Shown here: positions 36,701 to 45,420 of the stretch, one piece after another
How positions within the stretch are numbered: the stretch's first letter is position 1
Layout: each line of letters opens with the position of its first letter
Assembly (NCBI GenBank): GCA_020152595.1
Contig: JAIGNY010000150.1
Location: 60,667-124,666, forward strand
Source: Chiridota heheva
Taxonomy: Eukaryota > Echinodermata > Holothuroidea > Apodida > Chiridotidae
DNA length: 64,000 nucleotides
Direction of reading: 5' to 3'
Program-made: the position numbers and the translations under genes
Notes under the pieces: model-generated
Databases searched by the model: none
The model's input: the letters and a program-made list of their open reading frames with translations, nothing else
Told to the model about the DNA's origin: nothing

Positions 36701-39700
36701 AAGTTAAATTTCCTCCCCGTATAACGGCAACACGAGGGGAGTTTTTATTTGAATAACATCAATATGTGCTGTCTGTGGAGTTTTAGGCATAAACAGATAA
36801 AGAAACTTGTAAAGTAAATTTCTTGTATATTCATAAGTAACCAATGTATAATTTCATTGAGTCGTGTGTTTGAACAGGAAGTTGCCATTTAAAAGCATGT
36901 GATTGCTTTACGTAAGTATGCTCGATGGTGCATAACTCCAGACCTTTAGAGACAAAGAGTCCTGATGCATATATTGCACTGATGAATAGAAATGACGTTA
37001 ACCGCAGGATTGTGTGAGCTGGTTACGCTAATGGGTCGGCAAGCTTTTGAAAGTCACTCAGAATTACGCTGCTGAAATTGGTGCTATTTTTACGATTTCT
37101 GCACCAAATTAAATAATTAAACCAGTTTTCAGGGTATAATTCATCCAAGTAAGAACTCCTTGATGTTCAAATATTAGGTTTTCATAAAACTCCAGCTTTT
37201 TTTGTTGAGTTGTCTCGTCTCAACAACCTGTGTGGCCGAATAATTGCGTAATACCTGTTCAAGTCGTTGAGAGAGTGTCCTTCGAACGGGATGAAAATGA
37301 CACTGGCAGTTTCATCCCGTCCATGTTTCAAGGGGCGCTTTCTTCAAATGTTCTTGATTTATCCGCTGCCTTCGACACTGTGGATCATTGCCTGTTAATC
37401 AATCATCTTTAAGATATTGGTTTAAGTGGAATTATATTACAATGGTTCATGTCCTATCTAAGTAATATCTAAGTAACAGATCACAATGTGTACAAATTAA
37501 TGATAAAACTTCTTCACCATCTAAGCTTGTATATGGTGTGCCGCAGGGGAGTGTACTCGGTCCGATTTTGTTTTCCATTTATACTAGTTCTATTGGTAAA
37601 ATTATATGTGAATATGATCTTCATTACCACTTGTATGCCGATGACACACAATTATATATTTCGTTTAATCCCAATCAAGCTGAAGTAAATATTGCACTAC
37701 ATAAACTTGAATCATGTATCGCTGAAATACGCAAGTGGATGTCCTCCAACTTTTTAAAGTTAAATGATGATAAAACTGAATTTATTGTTCTTGGTTCCAA
37801 ACGTCAGCGTAACAAAATCAACCTCCCTTTTCTTCAAATTGGTATTGCTCAAGTATGTGTAGCCTCTAAAGTTCGTAACCTTGGCTCCATTTTTGATGCT
37901 GATATGTCAATGGCTGACCATGTCTCTGAAATTTCTCAATCTTCATAATTTCATTTACGTAGCATAGGACTAATCAGACAATATTTAACAATGCCTGCCA
38001 CTAAACAACTAGTTCATGCTTGTGTCTCTTCCCGCCTTGATATGGGTAACTCTTTTTTATATGGTCTCCCAGCCAATCAAATCAAACGTCTCTCCCGCTT
38101 ACAAAATATTGTTACCCTAAGTAAAGCAAATGAACACATTACTTCCATTTTAAGGAATTTACACTGGCTACCCATTCATCATAGAATTGTTTTTAAAATA
38201 CTTGTTTTTGTGTATAAGTCTACTAATGCATTGTCTCCCACATATATTTCTGATCTTTTAATCCCAAGTAAGTCTCCCCGCCAGTTCATGCGTTCTAATT
38301 TCAAACTTCAATTAGCTATTCCACGTACTTCTAAAACATGGGGTGAACGTTCATTTTCTTCTGCTGCCCCCTTTTTATGGAACAGACTTTCAGACAACAT
38401 CAAACTTAGTCCTTCTCTCAATTCTTTTAAATCATCATTAAAGATATTCCTCATGTGCTCTGATTCTGTTCAATTTTAAGCTTATATTTGTTCTTGTATG
38501 TATGTATTTTGCAGTATTCTTAAATATTATTTCTTTTTTGTTAACATTGTTCTGCAGTAATTGTTGTGTTGCTGCGCCATGAGCATTACTTTTGATGGAT
38601 ACTGGCGCATAACAAGTATTCATTATTTTTATTATTATTATCGGAATAAGATTTTCTAATGGTTTCTTCAGTATTTTGTTTCTTTTGAAATCCTATTTCA
38701 TATAAGATAGAATTGCATGACCCCTGAACTAATCCTTTAACTGACACTTAGGACAAACATTACGTAAGAGAAGTGAAGCTGTTTCCTCTCCATACAGTAA
38801 GTACATCACAGCTTATTTTTGTGACTCTTACAGTTCTCCAAACTTGAGCAAAGGTTCTGTGAATTTTTCTTATAGTTATTTTGAAATGAATAGAGAGTTT
38901 GTTTATAAGCAAACTGATTCTGTATTTAATCAATACTTATTATTGATAATATTCGAATATATCTTGTGTGATTTTGTGAGTTAGCTTCCCCCTCCCCCCC
39001 CTTTCCCTTCGCCATTTCAATCATAATATTATCTTGTGAAATAAAGTTTTCACACACATTTCCCTTCGCACCGTAAGGCAATAATTACAGTCAGACAGTC
39101 ATGGCACAGAGTAACTAGTCCCGGCTACCAAGAACCCATGCCTTTCAGATGCCTTGGTGAAAATCAATTTGCGTAAATTAGGGTCTTATTTATTTTCTTC
39201 ATTATGAAATCACGGAGAGCAAATTGAAGCTTAAAGCTAATTCAAGATATTTGGTCCAAAATTGAGGATAATGGTCCAAAATTAACGAAAATTCAGTCGA
39301 TATGATTAAAATATTGCCAACATATGGTTCATTTGATATTTTAGGTAATTCAATATTTTTACCAAAAAATAGGGGAGCCTACGGTGTTTTAAGGGGGTTA
39401 AGTCTCCAATAGTCCCCCTCCCTCTCCCTCCCCCTAGACCCCCCCCTCCGCCACCCCTCCGCTCCCCTCCCCCTCCGCTCCCCTCCCCTCTCCGCTCCCC
39501 CTCCCTAAACCAGCTCCTCCAACTATACCAACTAAATACTAAACCGTAAATGAGCTTACCAACAAGATAAGATATTCCTTGCTGGCTGCTAATCGCTAAT
39601 CCAACCATTCTATGAGTACTGTGAAAGCGAACTACAGTATCCTCAAGCAGAACACCGTATGACTTAGTTGCACCATTGGAAAGAAATTTATACAAAGATC

Positions 39701-39737
39701 GAGCCAAAAATGCCTTCCATTGCTTAGATCGTGCCAT
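24625..39737 (-). CDS. SLC16 (monocarboxylate transporter)-like membrane transporter, four coding exons
   Basis: Joined from exons 39737-39560, 32508-32365, 30253-29171 and 24758-24625, all with GT donors and AG acceptors. Each junction splits a codon after its first base, and the reading frame stays open for 512 residues to a TGA. By family knowledge the product would be a plasma-membrane, major-facilitator-type carrier for small carboxylates or related solutes. Family marks: Lys25 in a TKSYG context in helix 1; the GLxFS-like turn entering helix 4 (residues 108-112); NLSVCGVLIE closing helix 6; a polar central loop (about residues 185-325); Arg374 in helix 8; and a GFLYD start to the last exon. 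Odd points: the usual DGGWGW motif at the start of helix 1 is missing, helix 1 is unusually basic, and the acidic residue four places before the helix 8 Arg is Gly370. It may be a divergent or orphan SLC16 member; substrate unknown. The length is normal for the family. Confidence 0.86.
25140..26041 (-). mobile_element. CGCCCCTTGAA-ended repeat, copy B (inverted)
   Basis: On the plus strand it starts CATTTGAAGAAAGCGCCCC and ends AGGGGCGAGTTCTGTAAT, the inverse of copies A and C. It contains the complement of the same internal blocks. Length about 900 bases, close to copy C. Located in intron 3 of the transporter gene. Confidence 0.82.
26330..26870 (-). repeat. CCACATGCCATCC satellite, intronic locus
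   Basis: Repeated CCACATGCCATCCCACCCTG and diverged versions, same family and orientation as 7080-7390. The 230-residue plus-strand frame (26407-27099), rich in His, Pro and Cys, is a by-product of this repeat. Confidence 0.82.
26940..27060 (+). repeat. TACCATC(T/C)(T/A)CCATTCACC minisatellite
   Basis: Six or so degenerate copies of CTACCATCCACCATTCAC next to the satellite at 26330-26870. Confidence 0.75.
27537..28074. mobile_element. 538-bp palindromic (fold-back) element, copy 2, with 5-bp duplication
   Basis: Same structure and length as copy 1. It begins CAGTTCAGGAGCAGCCC and ends CGGGCTGCTCCCGAACCG. TCCCA lies directly on both sides (27532-27536 and 28075-28079), supporting these exact borders and a transposition-type insertion. 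It sits in intron 3 of the transporter gene, so the primary transcript would contain a hairpin of about 250 base pairs. Confidence 0.93.
28075..29160. other. Intron sequence without recognised gene
   Basis: Contains TTTTAAGCAATTTTCTGCTTTTAAA, also seen diverged at 27108 and 27481, suggesting an older repeat into which the palindromic element inserted. A GACGGACG/GGACGGAC microsatellite lies at about 28660-28735. Confidence 0.45.
29171..30253 (-). CDS. SLC16-like transporter, coding exon 3 (large)
   Basis: 1083 bases with a TTTTTTTTTTCGTATAG acceptor and a CAG|GTAATT donor. It encodes residues 109-468: the rest of helices 4-6 (CGFSLSSVLTFF to NLSVCGVLIEN), a hydrophilic cytosolic-type loop of about 140 residues rich in K, T, S and E, and helices 7-11. 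Arg374 in SARIIAG is at the place of the substrate/proton-coupling Arg of helix 8 in characterised members; the residue four before it is Gly, not Asp. The open frame begins before any ATG, because the exon is internal. Confidence 0.88.
30540..31130 (+). repeat. Tandem repeat with GATATGGTATACCAGGGAG and GCTGAATTTGATTTGTG units
   Basis: First part: about five copies, each with ATATCCCTGG(T/C)ATGATGGTGA, TTTGATTTGTATGATC and GTGATATGGTATACCAGGGA, partly in alternating order. Second part (about 30920-31130): shorter GCAGTGCTGAATTTGATTTGTG units. Inside intron 2. Confidence 0.82.
31580..31830 (+). repeat. Degenerate TTTTCGGGAAATTT minisatellite (intron 2 locus)
   Basis: About ten degenerate copies of GATTTTCGGGAAATT(T/C), reading FDFREI on the plus strand. 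The same family occurs at 55760-56580 and 57570-57840, and inverted at 10060-10245. Confidence 0.75.
32365..32508 (-). CDS. SLC16-like transporter, coding exon 2
   Basis: 144 bases with a strong polypyrimidine tract and CAG acceptor (TTTTTTTCACAG) and a GTAAGT donor. Encodes residues 61-107, containing LRFLGVVGGLLAGLGYIVSG, which matches helices 2-3 of the family (G.R...GG...GLG pattern). Too short and ATG-poor to show as an open reading frame by itself. It joins both neighbours in phase: GCC (Ala60) at the 5' junction and GGT (Gly108) at the 3' junction. Confidence 0.85.
33211..34042. mobile_element. Palindromic repeat with an insertion in its left arm
   Basis: The left end CTATCGAATTTTTTGACATT is inverted at the right end (complement at 34022-34042). 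The arms pair through AATTAAGCAATTTTGTATAG, GGAGATATTCAAGTTTAAAG and CAGACTAGTTGTGA, up to a centre near 33740. The left arm is broken at GTTGTTG (33293) by about 270 bases and resumes at TTAAGGAG (about 33563). The right arm has a 20-base internal duplication (AATAAGATCTTAAGAATATTC, repeated once). No coding content. Confidence 0.82.
33470..33562 (+). repeat. Left partner of a 98-base inverted repeat flanking the LINE
   Basis: Contains AAAGGATTAGTTCAGTGGTC and GGATTTCAAAAGAAACAAAA. The complement occurs at 38644-38741 at roughly 85 per cent identity by eye. It lies within the segment that interrupts the palindrome at 33211-34042. Confidence 0.75.
34450..34914 (+). pseudogene. LINE N-terminal segment leading into the endonuclease
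   Basis: The 154-residue frame contains LLLAGDIDTNRGP, the conserved stretch before the endonuclease in CR1/L2 elements, and a basic segment GRPRGQRAGKKKQKH. It ends LDTQSVRNKK, the first endonuclease motif, here with Asp where Asn is usual. The frame is then lost in an A-rich run, and the endonuclease continues in another frame (34883 onward). Confidence 0.8.
34883..35557 (+). pseudogene. LINE APE-type endonuclease domain
   Basis: 224 residues. Visible active-site landmarks: the Glu of CETCL, the RKGGGVAFLYK block, ISGDFNIHVD with its catalytic Asp/Asn, THTLDLL-like HTLDLLITR, and SDHLIIT with the final Asp-His pair. In an active element it would nick target DNA to prime reverse transcription. 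The frame ends early at a stop after LNHQRKQ, before the linker to the reverse transcriptase. Confidence 0.88.
35512..36448 (+). pseudogene. LINE linker and N-terminal part of reverse transcriptase
   Basis: The main frame (35697-36448) holds WYSQEITEAKYLRRKLERKW, then KSCNLDPIPTKLVK, FPESLKSALVRPLLKK and NCRPVSNLPFLSKLL. After SKLL it passes directly to AAMDKGRLLALVL; the roughly 45 residues that normally separate these blocks (with QSAYR...STETAL) are missing. The repeat at 36449 then interrupts it. Confidence 0.85.
36449..37350 (+). mobile_element. CGCCCCTTGAA-ended repeat, copy C, inserted in the LINE
   Basis: Starts CATTACAGAGCTCGCCCCTT and ends GGGGCGCTTTCTTCAAATG. Removing it joins LALVL to LDLSAAFDTVDH, restoring a normal reverse transcriptase block, so its borders are known to within a base or two. 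At most 1 base of target seems duplicated. It is therefore younger than the LINE. Confidence 0.9.
37351..37948 (+). pseudogene. LINE reverse transcriptase core
   Basis: After the insertion: LDLSAAFDTVDH (motif A Asp), a stop and frameshift, VPQGSVLGPILFSIYTSS (motif B), YADDTQLYISF (motif C, catalytic Asp pair) and FLKLNDDKTEFIVLGS (motif D/E region). All catalytic residues remain, but the frame is broken near 37412 and at 37948. Confidence 0.9.
37991..38479 (+). pseudogene. LINE C-terminal region
   Basis: 162 residues: SRLDMGNSFLYGLP, LQNI, NLHWLPIHHRIVFKILVFVY, ALSPTYISDLL and a final SFKSSLKIFL. This order is typical of CR1/L2 C termini. The stop is at 38479, followed by about 150 bases of 3' UTR and the TTA-rich tail. 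Confidence 0.88.
38644..38741 (-). repeat. Right partner of the inverted repeat flanking the LINE
   Basis: Starts immediately after the LINE tail and is the inverse of 33470-33562. With its partner it brackets the LINE and the right part of the palindrome, which suggests that the LINE entered a pre-existing repeat or that the region was rearranged. Confidence 0.7.
38750..39400. other. Intron sequence, nothing recognised
   Basis: AT-rich with short CCCCCTCCCCCC patches. No exon-like open frame with splice sites. Confidence 0.4.
39408..39510 (-). repeat. G-rich tract just downstream of the exon 1 donor
   Basis: On the transcribed-sense (minus) strand this is a run of GGGG and GGGGG blocks separated by A, C or CGGA, about 50 bases inside intron 1. 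Such tracts can form G-quadruplexes and can influence 5' splice site choice. That role is inference. Confidence 0.7.
39560..39737 (-). CDS. SLC16-like transporter, coding exon 1 (start)
   Basis: Encodes residues 1-59 plus the first base of codon 60. The ATG lies in a good context (A at -3, G at +4), and an in-frame TAG stands three codons upstream, which favours this start unless an upstream exon is spliced in. The frame runs through TKSYGV, the helix 1 motif of the family, to a GGTAAGC donor. Weak point: the N terminus (MARSKQW) lacks the family's acidic-Gly-Gly-Trp signature, so a missed upstream exon is possible. Confidence 0.75.
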
Positions 39738-40341
39738 TTTTTTACACTAAGATACTTCAACTTGTTGGCGAATATTTTTCTCGCATACATCCAAGGAAAA
39801 AGTTTGCAAGTGGGCTGGATATGGCCGTAAAAAATGTACTTTACACGTTCAAACACACGTTCAATATACCTGCGTCATAATTTTTAATGTAAGTGAAGTA
39901 GGTATTTCTACACAATATACAATATCCTATATAATATATATTATCAAATTTTTGTATACATAAAATTGAAACATTTAAAGATTAAATAATATTAAAATCT
40001 AATAATATTCACATATATAAAAATAAAAGAACAAAATTTAATAGCTTTTAAGTGAAATTTTAATTATTTGTATTTTACATAATACAATTATATTAGGATT
40101 TCTCATACGCTAATATCTCTAATATGAAAAGTACGCTAAACGTACGCAAATGTAGTGGCGCCCTTCCACTATCTGAAGGTCTCATCGTTTCTATTCACAC
40201 TGCAACAGCACGCAGGCCTTGCCAATTGCTAAGCTGAAATGCGTTCCTCGCATTTAGTTATTGGATGGAAGATTTTCAATTTGTTTTAGCACTGCGACTG
40301 AGCCCTGAAATGAAAGGCAAGAAGCCTAGGCCCAGGCATAA
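39738..40341. other. Upstream region of the transporter gene
   Basis: Would contain the 5' UTR and possibly the promoter on the minus strand. Very AT-rich (39890-40140) with several TATAAT/TATATA strings; no distinct core promoter can be called by eye. Confidence 0.35.
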
Positions 40342-40728
40342 CAGCCACTAAAACATGTCAACTCCCACCCATACTTAGATATTAAAATTGATAATAAACT
40401 TAGATGGGATAAACATATACATAACATAACCAAGAAAGCTAACGCTGTACTTGGCCTATTAAAACGTAACCTCTCAAACTGTCCCACCGACGTTAAATTC
40501 ACTGCTTATAAAGCTCTTCTCAGGCCAGTACTTGAGTACGCATCAGCAGTCTGGGATCCCCATCACCAGTGCGATATGGATAAACTTGAATCTATTCAAA
40601 GGAGAGCAGCCAGGTTCTGTATGGCAGACTACTCTTATAAATCTAGTGTAAAAAACATGCTTCATAAATTAGATTGGCCCCTGCTAAAAAACAAGAAGAT
40701 ACAACACCCGGCTACATATGCTATATAA
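40342..40728 (+). pseudogene. 5'-truncated LINE: end of reverse transcriptase
   Basis: The frame reads HPYLDIKIDNKLRWDKHI, ITKKANAVLGLLKRNL, LLRPVLEYASAVWDPH, LESIQRRAARFCMADYS and ML.KLDWPLL, the well-conserved region after motif E in many animal non-LTR elements, of a different type from the L2/CR1 copies here. It ends in TAA and continues in another frame at 40718. No upstream reverse transcriptase core is present, so it is truncated. Confidence 0.85.
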
Positions 40729-40966
40729 AATCAATAACAATCCTGTCACCATCAATAAAGATGAACTTATCCCCACCGTCAGAACTAATACAAGAAATAA
40801 TCATGACCTTAATTTCCAGGTTCCCTATGCTAAAAAGAATGTATATAAACACTCTTTCTTCCCTCACACACTGAAGGATTGGAATGCTTTACCGTCAGAC
40901 ATTGTACATGCACCAAGTCTCAACTGTTTGAAAGCTAAACTTACTAACACTTGTATTGCTAACTAG
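40718..40966 (+). pseudogene. LINE C-terminal tail, frameshifted from the previous entry
   Basis: MLYKINNNPV, NHDLNFQVPYAKKNVYKHSF, FPHTLKDWNALPSDIV and LNCLKAKLT form the usual C-terminal end (YSFFPRTI.DWN.LP) of this LINE type. The stop at 40966 is followed by AT-rich sequence. Confidence 0.85.
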
Positions 40967-43900
40967 TTTTTTTTTATATAAATATTTGTTTTTACTCATA
41001 CTTTTTACGCTTGGTTGGCGTTCATGTCCTCTTGAAGAATTTTTGCCGACTTAACCGATTCAGATTCAGATATGGTGATAACGTTACAACATGATATTAA
41101 TAACTAACCGATTCCGCTACTAAATACCTGACCATACGGATTAGTATGAATGATTTCACTTCTACTAGAATAGATTTCTCAGTGCTCTTCTGTATCACAA
41201 ACAAAAGCTTTCTCCAATCACAATACTAACAAGTAAAACAATGGAGCACCGTCTTGAAATTTGAAAGGCCCAACCTAACATTATACATCCCGTAAACATT
41301 TAACGTTGTTGTCATCATGGAACCATACCATCGTTTGGCCGTAATTTCTTTAACTTTAAACCGTTTCTGTATGCTGATATTGTGTTATTGCTGTTGTTTA
41401 CTGATCTGCGGCCTTTACGAAGGATGTGGTTTTTCCTATGCACACTATAGATGAACCAGTATTTTTTTACTGGAAACTTTTACTGTATACAGTACAGTAG
41501 GCCTAACATTACTGCTTCCCTGATAATGTTCTTTACTAAAATATATAAATCTTTTATCACTAGGTTCACAACAGATGTATTGTATATCCATAAAATCCTG
41601 CCGTTTAAAACTTCGTTAAAAATGGTGTAATTTATCTATTTTCTGTGAGTCTTTTGTTCACGATGCGAACAGCTATTCAGCCAGTACTTAGTAAACATGA
41701 ACAATTTGATCAGTACGGCTATTAAGAGGTCTGGAACGGAGGTATATGACGAATAACTAGGCCTAGCATAGACCCAATCACATAAAACTTTAGCAACTGC
41801 ATTGTTACAAAATCTTCCAGATCAATAGTGAAGGTTACCTCCCCAGATGGCACACACACCGTTGGTGCAATGTGTATTAAATGTTGGCATACATTGGTAC
41901 TAGTTATTCGTCATATAGGGTCGAAGGCCTATCCCCATCCCAGGCCTTTTACATCCCCACTGAAACTTTTTTTCTTGTTGGCTGACATTCACTGATTGCT
42001 GTCATATCTGTTTTACGGCTTGTCAGAGCGGAGGTTATTCAAGTCCTATGTAGCTCGCCTGTAGATTGGATTCTAACTGAGCTATAATGCTCTGCACCAT
42101 TTTTTGGTCAGAAGTTCTCTTTCATATTACCTGTCTTTTGAGTTTTCAAATTTAGACTCAAACAATTCTCCAACTCCTTTTCATTGTTTTCATCAGCTAA
42201 AAATATGAAAATATATTCCCTCAACACCAAAATCATATGATTCTTGGCACACTTTTTCTGTTTGTAATGAAGATGTTAAAGTTCGTCGGAAAAATAATAA
42301 TCATGTGATTACCACTGATGTCATTTGCAATTTCTACCTGGAGTAAATTTAAAATATTTGTTAGATCATGGAGATACAATTAGAAGAATGGTTAAAATTA
42401 TGTTAAGAAATACAACCACATTTGTTCACTTTTGTTAAAATAGCTCTAAAGCAGAAAAAGCTTGAATGATTATTTGCTGATTTTAAAGATGGCACATGGA
42501 TACCACACGGTGCACATCCAAAACCTTTCCACCTGCAAATACGCCCCGAGTGCAAATACGCTGGCGTGACACTCGACAAAAGTTTTGGAAATGGCGACCA
42601 ACAAACTATCTGTGGATTTTACTCTAGCAAAATTATTCTGTTAAAAGGCACGTAATGAACATTTTTTTCTGTGCACAAAGGCAGTGAAGTTATCGCATTT
42701 TGGAAAATACACTTTGCATAAGTGTGATTCTAGTTGGAAACATGGTATCTCCAACAACCTAATTACAAAACAAAAATTGTTCCAGTGGCAATATATGTGA
42801 AATTGGGCATGAAAATAACTACATTGGTACCATATTGACTTGGAGCAATGCTGGTCCAGCGTACTGCACCAACAGTTGGCTAACACAGGTAGCACAGAAA
42901 TAGTTATTTCATCCATGAAATTGTTTAGAAATTACTGCACATGACATTTGGAAGTATTTTACATGTTCTTTTGTAAAAATGACTGTCCATCAAAAATGTT
43001 TAGACAGCCCCGATCTTAACTGGTGATCTTGTCAATGAAGTATGTTGCATGCTAGCTACAGCATGAATCTTATACTGTCAGACAGCAAGTGGGTCCTTTG
43101 CAAAAAAAAAAATATGCATGCCACAATCAAGTCTACCTTGAACTGTTGGCATGTCATATTCACTTTCTGTTCATTCAAAAACAACTGAAAGTAAGATTTC
43201 TTGGAGCAAAAATGTTATTTGAAGTTATTATTTTTCTTGTGTTCAAATCATTTTTTAGAAACAAGAATAATGAAGAAAGACTTTTTTCAATTTTTCACCT
43301 GACAGCTGTCTGACATATTGCATACAATTTGCCAACTGAGCTTTTTTTTTTTTATATACCTTCCACAGATGCCATCCTTGCAGTACATCAACGTATTCAA
43401 TTGTAACACTAACAGGGCAGATTTAGAGTGATTTGACACCTTAGCTTTGTATGGACAGGTTTCATGGTAATGTAGTGACACCTCGATTGCTACCACAATG
43501 GCCAGTAATTTAGTTCTGCAGCCTGACAGTTGTAAGTTGAGGGTGTAGGCCCTAACTCTCAAAATCATATCTTGGAATGTAGAAAGGAAATTTAGAGCGC
43601 TAGGTGTGAGTTTCAGTATTTGTCTACATCACTTTGTTCTTACTCTTGTAAAAGATATTCTCTAGACTGTCTTTTATAAAGAAAAAAATATACTCTTTTT
43701 TTATAATGGAAATGACCTACCCGCCTATCACATATTATCCATATAAAAATGTAAGCCTTGTCAACTGGCGCAAATGTTACATTTCTCGTGGACAATCAAT
43801 ACCTACAGTATTCACTAAGGCCTAAAAAGAATATGCGTAATATGATTATGATAAGCAGCATGTGAATTTTTGGATAATATCTATTTTTCTATGCAAAATA

Positions 43901-44735
43901 TTAAGATTTCACATTTGCTTTTGTCAATGTTTATCGCCATTAGCCTATTCCCAAAGGGATTATTCTTATTGTCGGACTGAATAGGCCCTATGTTTAACAG
44001 ATAAAGGGCTATATTCCCAAAATACGGCATTTCTGTAGAATCCGTTAAACAGAATACTCTCCTTGATGTGCTACTGATAGGCTATACTCAAATCTGACAT
44101 CAAACATTTTGGTGAAAATTGAGTACATCCTTCAACTTCAATTTGGATTTTTAACCCACACTCCTTAGTTTTAAACTCTAACATTGCTTTTTAAACCTGT
44201 ATAAAAATTAATAAATCTTAAAATACTATTAAGAGCTTGTGTTTAAAATTTTGTCAACTATATGTTTAAGCCCACCATTTCATGAATAAAGTTGCCTCAA
44301 CCATTACATATTATATTCAATGTATGTTGTTCTCGCTAATGCAGATACAGGATATACAGCTATTTGTTGTTGAAAGTACATACACGTCGATATGAATTAC
44401 ATGTATGTTTGAAAGGGCAAGATTATGTATGGTATTGATCGTAAAGATACAAGAGATAAAACAGGCACAAGTTTGGTTTTTTTATTAGTGAAATTACTTG
44501 ACTGATGGTCTTTTGTTTTACCACAAACTATCCACAAGTTGCGACATGCTTCACTGATTTTCTTTAGCAGTGATTACATTATTATGACTAGGGCTGAATT
44601 GAAACAATGAATTTGACTGTATATCCTCCGGTACGGACTCCTGAGGTTTTATGTTTTCAGTGTGCATAGTCTGGTGCACAATTGAATCAACCTAAATACT
44701 CTAGGATACTGACCGTATCGGCGAGTTCTGCAAAC
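40967..44735. other. Long stretch without supported gene
   Basis: Moderately AT-rich. Minus-strand frames at 42641-42916 (91 residues) and 43287-43568 (93 residues) and a plus frame at 43089-43313 show no domain, repeat or splice pattern that I recognise. No transposon ends were identified. Confidence 0.4.
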
Positions 44736-44739
44736 AGTC

Positions 44740-45420
44740 CTAAGTAATGTATTACCTCACAATATAAAGCAAACTTTAATTGCATAGTTTTATCTTTGGT
44801 AGTGCAATCTGTGTTGAGGTTGGAAGTTCGCATTCAAGAATTGGTCCGGCAGAAGCAAGAATTACGGCAGAGAGAGCAAACATCGGGTCAGATGGCACTT
44901 GAATCTTTGTATTATTCAGTGAGTAGGTATTTGTTTTAGTTTTATGAAATTTAGAAACGAAAAAGGTAATATTTTGGAGGGTGGAGGGGGTAGGGGAGTG
45001 ATGTAAACTGCTATGTAACTGTCCCATGATTACAGTTACATATATAGCCGTCACCCTATATTGTATTTCTCGCCAATGCATATACATACAGTAAGTAATG
45101 TATTACCTCAATTGCAAGCAAATTTTGATGGCATATCATATTTTTTTCAGTTCTATCTGTGGCAAAGCTGAAATGCAAGAATTCTTCAGCAGATGCAAGA
45201 ATCATGCCAGGGAGGGCAAACATTGTGTCCGATGGCACTGGAATCTTCGTATCATTCAGTGAGTAGGTATTTATTTTACTTTTATAAAATGCAAATATGA
45301 AAAATGTTATTGTTTCAACATCAGAATGATCAAGCTGATTTTGTACTACTTTTTTTTTTTTTGCAGGAGGGGATGGAGGGGGGGTATTATGTAAATTGTT
45401 GTGTACCTGAGGGTTTTTGG
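44740..45420 (-). repeat. Tandem duplication (about 355 bases) of an exon-like unit
   Basis: Two copies, at about 44740-45090 and 45095-45420, share GTAATGTATTACCTCA, AGAGAGCAAACAT/GGAGGGCAAACAT, TTCAGTGAGTAGGTATTT and a G-rich GGAGGGGG end. On the minus strand both keep an open frame NTYSLN(N/D)TKI(Q/P)VPSD with MFAL and ILASA. The copies have diverged elsewhere, and one has a stop. A decayed duplicated exon is possible but no family is recognised. Confidence 0.65.

Larger units (their letters stand above)
34450..38641 (+). mobile_element. L2/CR1-type LINE, near full length, split by another repeat
   Basis: A non-LTR retrotransposon lying antisense in intron 1 of the transporter. Order: an N-terminal region ending LLLAGDIDTNRGP, an APE-type endonuclease, a reverse transcriptase, and a C-terminal region with NLHWLPIHHRI. 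A TTATTATTATTAT tail at about 38628-38641 marks the 3' end. Several frameshifts and stops plus an inserted 902-base element make it inactive. The exact 5' end is not defined. Confidence 0.9.
32509..39559 (-). other. Intron 1 of the SLC16-like gene, packed with repeats
   Basis: Seven kilobases between coding exons 1 and 2. It contains a G-rich tract just after the donor, an antisense L2/CR1 LINE (34450-38641) itself split by another repeat, and a palindromic repeat (33211-34042). The rest (32509-33210, 38750-39400) is AT-rich and shows no exon I can support. Confidence 0.75.

Noticed and set aside
34450-38479. A retron, group II intron or other bacterial-type reverse transcriptase system
   Set aside because: Endonuclease type, motif order and C-terminal blocks are those of animal L2/CR1 LINEs.
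42641-43568. Candidate small minus-strand genes of about 90 residues
   Set aside because: No domain, conserved motif or splice pattern; lengths are not exceptional for this base composition.
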